The position numbers were made by a program, and so were the translations under genes. Shown here one piece after another: positions 1 to 5,180 of a stretch of 5,743 nucleotides of DNA. The notes beneath the pieces were generated by a model. The model did not search any database. It had not been told where the DNA came from and saw nothing but the letters and a program-made list of their open reading frames with translations. How positions within the stretch are numbered: the first letter of the stretch is position 1; every line of letters begins with the position of its first letter. Origin of the DNA: Pseudobdellovibrionaceae bacterium (GTDB lineage: Bacteria; Bdellovibrionota; Bdellovibrionia; Bdellovibrionales; JAMPXM01); NCBI GenBank assembly GCA_016791465.1, contig JAEUWE010000475.1:1-5743 (forward strand), in the 5' to 3' direction.

Positions 1-2
1 CT

Positions 3-89
3 CTTCTCAAAAAGAGACTCACGGACATTCAATATGGACGTGTCGAGGATCCCTGGGGCTGGACTTTGAGCGTTAATAGCAATCCTTAA
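3..89 (+). CDS. C-terminal fragment of a probable VOC/glyoxalase-like protein (5' end outside the window)
   Basis: Frame 3 is open from the left edge to a TAA at 87-89 and gives 28 residues. They contain YGRVEDPWGW followed by TLSV. This resembles the end of vicinal-oxygen-chelate (glyoxalase/PhnB-like) domains, where a YG-x-V-x-DP-[FW]-G-x-x-W-type segment forms the last strands. The other two + frames also stop early (67-69 and 74-76) and read less like protein. Only the tail is visible, so metal ligands and substrate cannot be judged. The stop lies about 55 nt before the kinase ATG, so this gene could be co-transcribed with the kinase. The family call rests on one short motif and is tentative; that a gene ends here is somewhat more secure. 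Confidence 0.38.
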   Translation, partial: LLKKRLTDIQYGRVEDPWGWTLSVNSNP

Positions 90-116
90 TGTGAGCTTCA
101 TCGAGTCTATTTGCGC

Positions 117-131
117 GTCTTCCGATAAGAC
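117..131 (+). other. Small hairpin just upstream of the kinase start
   Basis: The arms GTCTT (117-121) and AAGAC (127-131) are perfectly complementary around the five-base loop CCGAT. The 3' arm contains AAG of the only weak Shine-Dalgarno-like string (TAAG) near the kinase start. A five-base-pair stem can occur by chance. It could slightly lower kinase translation, but this is inference. Confidence 0.25.
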
Positions 132-143
132 CTCGTGAGCTCA

Positions 144-1805
144 ATGGCTGTTGACCGTGCGGTCTTAAAGCATGTCCTCGCCCGCTTTCGACAGGCTACG
201 CTGGGACAGGTCATCGGCGTTCTCGGTCTGATCGCTGTCTTACCTCATCCATTTATTCATTTTCAGAACGACGCCTTGAGCTTCTTCGGAATACTCGGCA
301 TGTGCGGCACGCTGATCGTCCGAACGATTCTTGCGCCCAAAATGGCTGCATCCGCTGACGACGAAACTCATCCACTTCAGCCCATTCAACTGACACTCTA
401 TTCCCTCCTGCTCGTTAACGCCTTGATGTGGAGTCTGACCACTTTTGGTCTTCTTTGCTCGATTCCATCTGATAGCGAATCAAAGGCGATGATTCTGACG
501 TTGATTGCCGGCGTCGGCGTCGTTGGTGGAGCCGTCGCATGCTACAAAAGACCCCTGCTTTTTGCCTATATAGGTATCTTGTGGGCCTCGCCGATCTCAT
601 ACGCTGTGATTGCCGGAAATTACCGACTTCTCTTTCTTCTCGTAATGGGGGGCGGATTTATCTTAGCCTCGGGCTTCTCATCGCAGCGCATGTTGAGCGA
701 TGTCGAAAGCCGCCTGGTCACCGAGTTCAACCTCAAACGATACTTTCAGCAGGTCATCAATGCGATGCCGGTGCGTCTCCTCATCGTCGGCCCTGACCTC
801 GATATTCGCTTTGCAAATAGTGGCTTCGACAGCCTTCTCTCCGATCCGAAGGATGGGCACCATCGAACGCTTCAAGATATTCTGCCTTCTGTCGCAACCG
901 CTATCAAAGGACTAACCCCTCAATCTTCTGTGCAGTTTGAAGCTGAAATTTCAGCACCCAATCGCCGGTGGCAGCTGATCAGCATTCAAAAACTCAGCAA
1001 TACCGACGAAACAATGATCGCCGCCATCGATGTCGATGAACAGCGACGGGCCGAGCGACGAGAGCTCGAGATGCGCGCGAAAGCCGAAACCGCGTCTCGT
1101 CTGGCTACGCTCGGGCAAGTTGCCGGCGGCATCGCTCACGAGATCAACAATCCTCTCGCCATCATCATCGCTCGAGTCGAAGCGCTTATTCAAAATGATG
1201 CCACTCTTTCAACAGCAGCCCGACGTGATGCCTTGGAAAAAATCGACAGAACGGCAGAGCGAATTGCCAAAATCATTCGCTCGATGCGAGCGCTCGGACG
1301 AGACGGAAAACAGGATCCGCCGGTTCGCGTCGACCTCAGCGAAATTTTGAACGATACACTGACATTGTTCGAGCAAAAGCTTAAAAACCGGAGCGTCTCG
1401 GTCAAGATCGCGATCCCAACTCGACAGACAATTTTCTTTCGGCCCGTGGAGCTGATCCAAGTGCTCACCAACCTCATCAGCAACGCTCTCGATGCTGTCA
1501 GTGAACTCGAACAAGAAAGCGAACGCTGGATCGAAATTGCCGCTGAGCCAACTTCCGGATCACAGCTCCGCATTTCGGTGCGAAATGGTGGTCCCAAAAT
1601 ATCAGATGCTGTCGCCCAACGCCTTGGAACACCCTTTTTTACGACAAAGCCGCCCGGGCTTGGAACTGGCCTAGGCATCACGATTGTTCAAAAGTTGACG
1701 CGCGAGAATGACGCTCAGTTCGGAATCGACAGAGATGGAACTCACACCTGCTTCTATATTGAGGGACAGGTCGATAGGCCAACGACCCCGTCCACTAGAG
1801 CTTGA
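144..1805 (+). CDS. Membrane-bound sensor histidine kinase (6 TM, PAS-like, HisKA, HATPase_c)
   Basis: An inner-membrane two-component sensor kinase that should autophosphorylate on His and pass phosphate to an unidentified response regulator. Residues are numbered from GTG 135 (556 aa). Six hydrophobic segments lie near 24-43, 49-67, 85-109, 118-137, 140-160 and 164-181; basic residues in the N-terminus, YKRP and SSQR fit both ends being cytoplasmic. A PAS-like domain spans about 203-300, followed by a charged helical linker. The H-box GGIAHEINNPL puts the phospho-acceptor at H335, of the NtrB-like HEINNP type. The ATPase domain has N-box NLISNALDA (N450), a G1-like NGGPKI (484-489, Asn in place of the usual Asp), F-box PFFTTK (500-505) and G2 GLGTGLG (508-514). 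No receiver domain is fused and no regulator gene is in the window. ATG 144 is preferred; GTG 135 is in frame and closer to the weak TAAG at 126-129. The TM region carries no recognisable ligand pocket, so the stimulus is unknown. Confidence 0.93.
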   Translation: MAVDRAVLKHVLARFRQATLGQVIGVLGLIAVLPHPFIHFQNDALSFFGILGMCGTLIVRTILAPKMAASADDETHPLQPIQLTLYSLLLVNALMWSLTTFGLLCSIPSDSESKAMILTLIAGVGVVGGAVACYKRPLLFAYIGILWASPISYAVIAGNYRLLFLLVMGGGFILASGFSSQRMLSDVESRLVTEFNLKRYFQQVINAMPVRLLIVGPDLDIRFANSGFDSLLSDPKDGHHRTLQDILPSVATAIKGLTPQSSVQFEAEISAPNRRWQLISIQKLSNTDETMIAAIDVDEQRRAERRELEMRAKAETASRLATLGQVAGGIAHEINNPLAIIIARVEALIQNDATLSTAARRDALEKIDRTAERIAKIIRSMRALGRDGKQDPPVRVDLSEILNDTLTLFEQKLKNRSVSVKIAIPTRQTIFFRPVELIQVLTNLISNALDAVSELEQESERWIEIAAEPTSGSQLRISVRNGGPKISDAVAQRLGTPFFTTKPPGLGTGLGITIVQKLTRENDAQFGIDRDGTHTCFYIEGQVDRPTTPSTRA

Positions 1806-1838
1806 CGCCAACGAGATCTCCCCTGATAAGCCTTGGTC

Positions 1839-2831
1839 ATGAGCCACAGCCATCCTGAGTCGCTAAAAGCCGAGATTCGAGAACTGAAAGCCAAACACAA
1901 CGTGCTTTTTCTGGCTCACTATTACGAAGACGGTGCGATCCAAGATCTCGCCGATCACGTCGGCGACTCTCTGGCCCTCGCCAAGTGGGGCCAACGGGCC
2001 GACAATCCGATAGTGCTCCTGGCTGGTGTGGTCTTTATGGGTGAAAGTGTGAAACTGCTCTCACCAGAAAAAACCGTGCTCGTACCGGATCTCGCTGCCG
2101 GCTGTTCGCTTGTCGATCACTCGCCTTATGCCGACTATCTGAAATGGCGCAACGAACACCCGAATGGCATCACCGTGACTTACGTCAACTCGAGCGCGAA
2201 AGTGAAGGCGATTACGGACGTGTGCGTGACATCGTCCAACGCCGAAAAAATTATCGGAGCAATCCCACACGATCGCGAAATTCTCTTTGGTCCCGACCGC
2301 AACCTGGGCCGCTACTTATCGAAAAAACTTGCGCGCCCAATGACCCTGTGGCCGGGATCCTGTGAAGTGCACGTTCAATTCTCAATGCGAAAGCTGCATG
2401 AATTGAAACTCCAGTATCCTGATGCACTCGTTATTTCTCATCCAGAGTGTGACGAAACCATTCTACAACTTTCTGACGTGATCGGTTCAACTTCGAGACT
2501 GCTGGACGAAGTCCGAAACAATCGTACAACCAAGTCATTTATCGTGGCCACCGAGCACGGCATCTTCCACGAAATGCAAAAAGCCCGACCCGACGCTGTC
2601 CTCATACAAGCCCCTGTCGAAGGGAGCTGTGCCTGCAACGAATGTCCGTACATGAAGCTCAACACGCTCGAGAAGATCCGCAACACACTGAAGACTCTGA
2701 GCCCGACTGTTACAGTTGAACCGGCAGTTGCCCGTCTTGCTCGAGTCGGATTACAGCGCATGATGGACATTACTGACGGAAAAGCCGTTACGTGGCCCAA
2801 TCGCTTTGAAGCGCCGTCGCCCGCGTTATGA
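1839..2831 (+). CDS. nadA: Quinolinate synthase (NadA), [4Fe-4S] enzyme of NAD de novo synthesis
   Basis: NadA condenses iminoaspartate with dihydroxyacetone phosphate to give quinolinate in the cytoplasm, using one [4Fe-4S] cluster. Numbering is from the in-frame TTG at 1833 (332 aa); the likelier start is ATG 1839 (330 aa), with TAAG eight bases upstream. Family motifs appear in order: LAHYYED (28-33), AAGCSL (C91), TYVNSSA (117-122), VTSSNA (132-137), WPGSCEVH (C177), SHPEC (202-206), GSTS (218-221) and CACNECPYM (266-274). By family precedent C91, C177 and C271 are the cluster ligands and the TYVNS and HPEC residues line the active site. The last motif is CxCxxC rather than the CxxCxxC of E. 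coli-type enzymes; the ligand Cys before PxM is kept. Length matches the family, with no truncation. nadB and nadC are not in the window. The start lies 33 nt after the kinase stop, suggesting co-transcription, and the stop overlaps the next gene. Confidence 0.97.
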   Translation: MSHSHPESLKAEIRELKAKHNVLFLAHYYEDGAIQDLADHVGDSLALAKWGQRADNPIVLLAGVVFMGESVKLLSPEKTVLVPDLAAGCSLVDHSPYADYLKWRNEHPNGITVTYVNSSAKVKAITDVCVTSSNAEKIIGAIPHDREILFGPDRNLGRYLSKKLARPMTLWPGSCEVHVQFSMRKLHELKLQYPDALVISHPECDETILQLSDVIGSTSRLLDEVRNNRTTKSFIVATEHGIFHEMQKARPDAVLIQAPVEGSCACNECPYMKLNTLEKIRNTLKTLSPTVTVEPAVARLARVGLQRMMDITDGKAVTWPNRFEAPSPAL

Positions 2832-3412
2832 GCGCCGCACTCTCTGAGTTTCAAACGCGTCTGACTGAATGGGCCGCTCAAGAGGCGAACCGACTCAGCG
2901 CTTTCGGAAAAATTCGCAGCCAGCTGTCGACCGACATGGGCTCGTCACATGCCGAATATCGAACTCTCATTCGCAAACGCTTGTCCTCATGCCTCCAAAA
3001 CGACGCCGCTCACTTTGACGAAGTCGCCATTCTTGACCTCAGTCGACCACCGCGCATTCAACAGTACGCAATTTCGATTTCGCACACCGAAGACGCCGGC
3101 GGATTTTTGTATGCAACGGCTCACACAGAACAGCGACTTGGCTTTGATATCGAATCACTTGAACGAGTTCGACCGGCAATCGTCAAACGCGTTCTCTCAC
3201 CAGGTGAGGCCTTTGACGAAAGCCGAATTGCTCAACACTGGTGCGCAAAAGAAGCTGTAGTCAAAGCGCTCGCTCACTCGACAGGCCTGCTCCCTCTCAT
3301 CACCGAGATTCATATCTCATGGCTTGACGATTCACGGTTCGTCGCAAACGGCGCCTGGGGCTTTGCCGTCGCAATCGGCGATTTCGGCTTTTCTGTCGCA
3401 GTGAGTGAATAG
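2828..3412 (+). CDS. 4'-phosphopantetheinyl transferase superfamily protein (Sfp/AcpS type)
   Basis: Predicted to transfer 4'-phosphopantetheine from CoA to a conserved Ser of an acyl, peptidyl or similar carrier protein in the cytoplasm, with Mg2+. Signature motifs in the 194-aa product: SISHTED (83-89, with the CoA-contacting H86), GFDIES (105-110, metal ligands D107 and E109) and WCAKEAVVKA (138-147, with K141 and E142). Order and spacing fit the superfamily. At 194 aa it is longer than stand-alone AcpS (about 125) and shorter than Sfp (about 225); the first 60 or so residues match no motif I know. The carrier partner is not in the window, so it could serve fatty-acid ACP or a secondary-metabolite carrier. 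ATG 2828 overlaps the nadA TGA as ATGA and lacks a clear Shine-Dalgarno site, which suggests translational coupling to nadA. All metal-ligand positions are kept, so the enzyme is probably active. Confidence 0.9.
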   Translation: MSAALSEFQTRLTEWAAQEANRLSAFGKIRSQLSTDMGSSHAEYRTLIRKRLSSCLQNDAAHFDEVAILDLSRPPRIQQYAISISHTEDAGGFLYATAHTEQRLGFDIESLERVRPAIVKRVLSPGEAFDESRIAQHWCAKEAVVKALAHSTGLLPLITEIHISWLDDSRFVANGAWGFAVAIGDFGFSVAVSE

Positions 3413-3419
3413 TCGTTTG

Positions 3420-3428
3420 ACAGCGATA
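3420..3428 (+). repeat. Direct repeat copy 1, ACAGCGATA
   Basis: The nine bases ACAGCGATA recur exactly at 3454-3462, so the two copies start 34 bp apart, a little over three helical turns. Copy 1 overlaps the TTGACA string at 3417-3422. Paired half-sites on one DNA face are typical of regulator binding, but no regulator is identified. Confidence 0.5.
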
Positions 3429-3438
3429 AATCGCGATT
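3429..3438. promoter_or_regulatory. 10-bp perfect palindrome AATCGCGATT (possible operator)
   Basis: AATCGCGATT reads the same on both strands. It overlaps a second dyad, GCGAT-AA-ATCGC (3423-3434), so bases 3423-3438 carry two nested symmetric elements, sandwiched between the two ACAGCGATA copies. A dimeric regulator could bind here. A 10-bp palindrome also arises by chance at low frequency, so this is a candidate only. Confidence 0.35.
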
Positions 3439-3453
3439 CAAGCCATTGAAATT

Positions 3454-3462
3454 ACAGCGATA
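3454..3462 (+). repeat. Direct repeat copy 2, ACAGCGATA
   Basis: Exact second copy of the repeat at 3420-3428. It lies inside the gap between the PPTase and the PilZ-like gene, about 120 nt before the PilZ-like start codon, a position compatible with an operator or activator site. Functional role is inferred only. Confidence 0.5.
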
Positions 3463-3570
3463 TGCTCGGCAATCGTCCTATTGTGATACAGATCGAAAAC
3501 TCTTCTCTCAACTTAGGTCCAACCAGGGCCGACAAGTCTTCATGAAGGCAGGATGAACTGCTAAGGCAAG

Positions 3571-3575
3571 AGAGG
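3571..3575 (+). promoter_or_regulatory. Ribosome binding site of the PilZ-like gene
   Basis: AGAGG lies eight bases before ATG 3584, within a purine-rich run. It is the clearest Shine-Dalgarno site in the window; the other + strand genes have weak or no such site. It fixes ATG 3584 as the start. Confidence 0.7.
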
Positions 3576-3583
3576 TAGAGAAC

Positions 3584-4012
3584 ATGCCACAACAGAAAGC
3601 TCCAAAGGGCGCAGCCAAGAAAGCCAGCACCAGCACCGGCAACACTGACCGCGCACTTCGTGAAGATCTCGAGCCACTCCCCAGTCGCTCGCTCACCTCG
3701 ATTGACCACATGACTCTGCTCGCCCGACAGGGCTGGCTCGTTGAGGCCTCAACGACAGGCTTCCTCCTTGAGGTCGAACGCAAGCACCTGGCCCCCAAAG
3801 TTTTTCGGGATTCACTTTCGCTCAAAGAGCTTGAGGGAGATCGCGTCTATCTGACAATCGATGCGATGAATCTTGAGATCGGCGGCACGATCACTCGAAC
3901 ACATCGACTCTCAAAAGACCGCTGGCAAATCGCCATCGACCTTCGAGACGACGCACCGGAGTATTGGCGCGAATGCCTAATGGAGTTTCTGCCGCGGCCT
4001 GGAGGCTTTTGA
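3584..4012 (+). CDS. Small PilZ-like domain protein with a degenerate c-di-GMP signature
   Basis: A 142-aa soluble protein. Residues 1-20 are a basic Lys/Ala/Ser/Thr-rich, probably disordered tail. Residues about 38-137 look like one PilZ-type beta-barrel: the turn EASTTGFLL (54-62) sits where [DN]-x-S-x-x-G is expected, with E54 in place of Asp/Asn, and GTITRTHRLSKDRWQIAIDL (101-120) resembles the late barrel strands. The C-terminus (APEYWRECLMEFLP, 124-137) looks like a closing helix. I see no clear RxxxR motif ahead of the turn; the candidates R23, R26, R35 and R48 are not suitably spaced. c-di-GMP binding is therefore doubtful, and it may be a non-binding PilZ adaptor. No signal peptide or TM segment is visible. 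The strong ribosome site and upstream gap suggest its own promoter. The domain call is by motif resemblance only. Confidence 0.68.
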   Translation: MPQQKAPKGAAKKASTSTGNTDRALREDLEPLPSRSLTSIDHMTLLARQGWLVEASTTGFLLEVERKHLAPKVFRDSLSLKELEGDRVYLTIDAMNLEIGGTITRTHRLSKDRWQIAIDLRDDAPEYWRECLMEFLPRPGGF

Positions 4013-4021
4013 GCCCGCGTC

Positions 4022-4025
4022 AAGG
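4022..4025 (+). promoter_or_regulatory. Possible remote Shine-Dalgarno AAGG for the aminotransferase gene
   Basis: AAGG lies 36 bases before ATG 4062, too far for normal use. If the hairpin at 4035-4061 forms, the unpaired distance falls to nine bases (4026-4034), which is normal. No other Shine-Dalgarno string lies at standard distance. The match is only four bases and the idea is inference. Confidence 0.25.
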
Positions 4026-4034
4026 TTCGACATC

Positions 4035-4061
4035 CGCTCAATCTGCTATCAGAATTGAGCG
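4035..4061 (+). terminator. Strong hairpin abutting the aminotransferase start codon (candidate terminator or translational gate)
   Basis: CGCTCAA (4035-4041) pairs with TTGAGCG (4055-4061), and TCTG (4042-4045) pairs with CAGA (4050-4053) around the loop CTAT, leaving A4054 bulged. That gives 11 base pairs with a four-base loop. The stem ends one base before ATG 4062. Five T's follow at 4066-4070, after ATGC, so it could be a weak intrinsic terminator for the PilZ-like gene. It could equally fold in the mRNA to block, or bring into register, ribosome entry for the aminotransferase. The pairing is seen directly; the role is inferred. Confidence 0.55.
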
Positions 4062-5180
4062 ATGCTTTTTGAAATTCCAGAATCCGTTCACTACTTCAAT
4101 ATCGCGGGCATGTCCCCGCTTCCTCGTCGCACTCGCCTGACTGGCGAAGCCGCCGTCGGCCTCAAATCAAGCCCCTGGGACTTGAGTGTTCCCTTTCAGT
4201 TTTTCGAACAGACCGATCACGCGCGAGCGCTTTTTGCGACCCTCATCGGCGCGCGCACCGAGGATATCGCTCTCATTCCGTCCGCAACCTACGGCGTATC
4301 CACTGCGGTCAAAAATCTTTCTCTTCACGCTGGCGATGAGGTTCTCCTCATGGCAGAAGAGTTCCCGGCGCTTTATTACCCCCTCCGTCGAGCCTGCCTT
4401 GAGCGCGGCGCTACACTTGTCACCGTTACTCCCCAGGCGGGCCAGTCGTGGACCGAAGCGATACTGGACAAAATTTCACACAAAACAAAAGCCGTGGGTG
4501 TCTCGCCTTGCCATTGGACAAATGGCGCACGACTTGACCTCAAAGCGATTCGTAAAAGCACGCGCAACGTCGGCGCACAAATGATCGTCGACGGATGTCA
4601 GTGGGTTGGAGCCGCCCCCTTCAACTGCCAAGAGATCGAGCCCGATCACCTCATCGTTCCGACGTACAAGTGGATGCTCGGTCCCTATAGTTTTGGCTTT
4701 CACTATGTGGCGCCTCATCTGCAAAACGGAATGCCACTTGAAGAGTATTGGGCTTCAAAAGCAGGCGCCGATGATTTCTCTAAGCTTGTCGCCTACACTG
4801 ACGAGTTTCAGCCCGGAGCTCGCCGTTTCGACATGGGCGAGCGATCAAACTTCGTCCTTCTCCCGATGGCCATGGAATCGCTGCGCATTCTCCTTGAACT
4901 CACGCCCGAAAAAATCGCAGCTGAAATCAACCCCAAGGTTGAACAACTCGCCGCCGCAGCTTTTGAACTGGGTCTCCTCGTTCCAGAAAAATCGGAGCGC
5001 AGCCCGCACATGATCGGCATCCGCCGTCCATCAGGATGGAAGCCGGGACTGCCCGATCGTCTGCGCGATGCCGGCATTCACGTGAGCTTTCGAGGTGACT
5101 GCATGCGCGTCTCACCGCACATTCACATCGACGACCGCAACATGAGTGCGCTCATTCGATGCTTGGAGAGCGAAGTTTAA
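4062..5180 (+). CDS. Class V (fold type I) PLP-dependent aminotransferase-like enzyme
   Basis: A 372-aa cytoplasmic PLP enzyme of the class V aminotransferase group. Visible landmarks: FNIAGMSPLP near the N-terminus (12-21), SATYG (74-78, cofactor phosphate region), EEFPALYYP (99-107, F101 where desulfurases have the PLP-stacking His), IVDGCQWVG (175-183, D177 for the pyridine nitrogen and Q180), TYKWMLGP (201-208, K203 as the Schiff-base Lys), FDMGERSNF (256-264) and FRGDCMRVSPH (343-353, R349 as the probable substrate-carboxylate Arg). The catalytic Cys loop of NifS/SufS cysteine desulfurases is absent; C347 is not in the equivalent loop. An aminotransferase, epimerase or lyase role is more likely, and the substrate is unknown. 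ATG 4062 is needed to include the N-terminal motif, although it has no normal Shine-Dalgarno site. Length is normal and all key PLP residues are present. It lies 49 nt after the PilZ-like gene and converges with the next gene. Confidence 0.92.
   Translation: MLFEIPESVHYFNIAGMSPLPRRTRLTGEAAVGLKSSPWDLSVPFQFFEQTDHARALFATLIGARTEDIALIPSATYGVSTAVKNLSLHAGDEVLLMAEEFPALYYPLRRACLERGATLVTVTPQAGQSWTEAILDKISHKTKAVGVSPCHWTNGARLDLKAIRKSTRNVGAQMIVDGCQWVGAAPFNCQEIEPDHLIVPTYKWMLGPYSFGFHYVAPHLQNGMPLEEYWASKAGADDFSKLVAYTDEFQPGARRFDMGERSNFVLLPMAMESLRILLELTPEKIAAEINPKVEQLAAAAFELGLLVPEKSERSPHMIGIRRPSGWKPGLPDRLRDAGIHVSFRGDCMRVSPHIHIDDRNMSALIRCLESEV
5177..5180. other. Shared TTAA: overlapping stop codons of convergent genes
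   Basis: The palindrome TTAA supplies TAA for the aminotransferase (5178-5180) on the + strand and TAA for the unnamed gene (complement of 5177-5179) on the - strand. The two coding regions meet with no intergenic DNA and no visible terminator hairpin with a T-run between them. Confidence 0.85.

Larger units (their letters stand above)
3413..3583 (+). promoter_or_regulatory. Intergenic leader/putative promoter region of the PilZ-like gene
   Basis: This 171-nt gap is the largest non-coding stretch in the window and separates the PPTase from the PilZ-like gene. It contains a perfect -35 string TTGACA (3417-3422), but no convincing -10 box 16-18 bases downstream. It also holds a direct-repeat pair, a 10-bp palindrome and a small GU-containing hairpin (GGTCC 3516-3520 with GGGCC 3526-3530, loop AACCA). 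Two minimal ATG-stop reading units (3542-3556 and 3553-3564) lie near the 3' end and overlap as ATGA; they are probably chance. No intrinsic terminator follows the PPTase gene. The gap size and the strong downstream ribosome site make an independent promoter likely, but I cannot place the start site. Confidence 0.45.

Noticed and set aside
1..16. Hairpin CTCTT/AAGAG at the left edge as a terminator
   Set aside because: It falls within the probable coding tail, has only five pairs, and has no T-run.
1190..1681. Antisense open frame of 163 codons inside the kinase gene
   Set aside because: It lies wholly opposite the conserved HisKA/HATPase_c region, is Ser/Arg-rich without motifs, and is a codon-bias shadow.
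1813..1820. Palindrome GAGATCTC between the kinase and nadA as an operator
   Set aside because: Eight bases only, in a 33-nt gap with no other symmetric elements; expected by chance.
2438..2881. Antisense open frame of 147 codons across the nadA end
   Set aside because: Opposite well-conserved nadA motifs, with no ribosome site or family resemblance.
3417..3466. Complete sigma70 promoter using TTGACA 3417-3422 upstream of the PilZ-like gene
   Set aside because: The -35 string is perfect, but bases at 16-18 spacing (AAGCCA and neighbours) are not a -10 box, and TATGCT at 3461-3466 is far too distant. It is mentioned only as part of the leader.
3542..3564. Overlapping mini-ORFs (M-K-A-G and M-N-C) as a leader-peptide attenuator
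   Set aside because: They are only three or four codons, have no repeated regulatory codon and no adjacent terminator/antiterminator pair, and are easily explained by chance.
4062..5180. Cysteine desulfurase supplying sulfur for the NadA Fe-S cluster
   Set aside because: It shares the class V fold, but lacks the PLP-stacking His (F101 instead) and the catalytic Cys loop; C347 is next to the carboxylate-binding Arg, not in the desulfurase loop.
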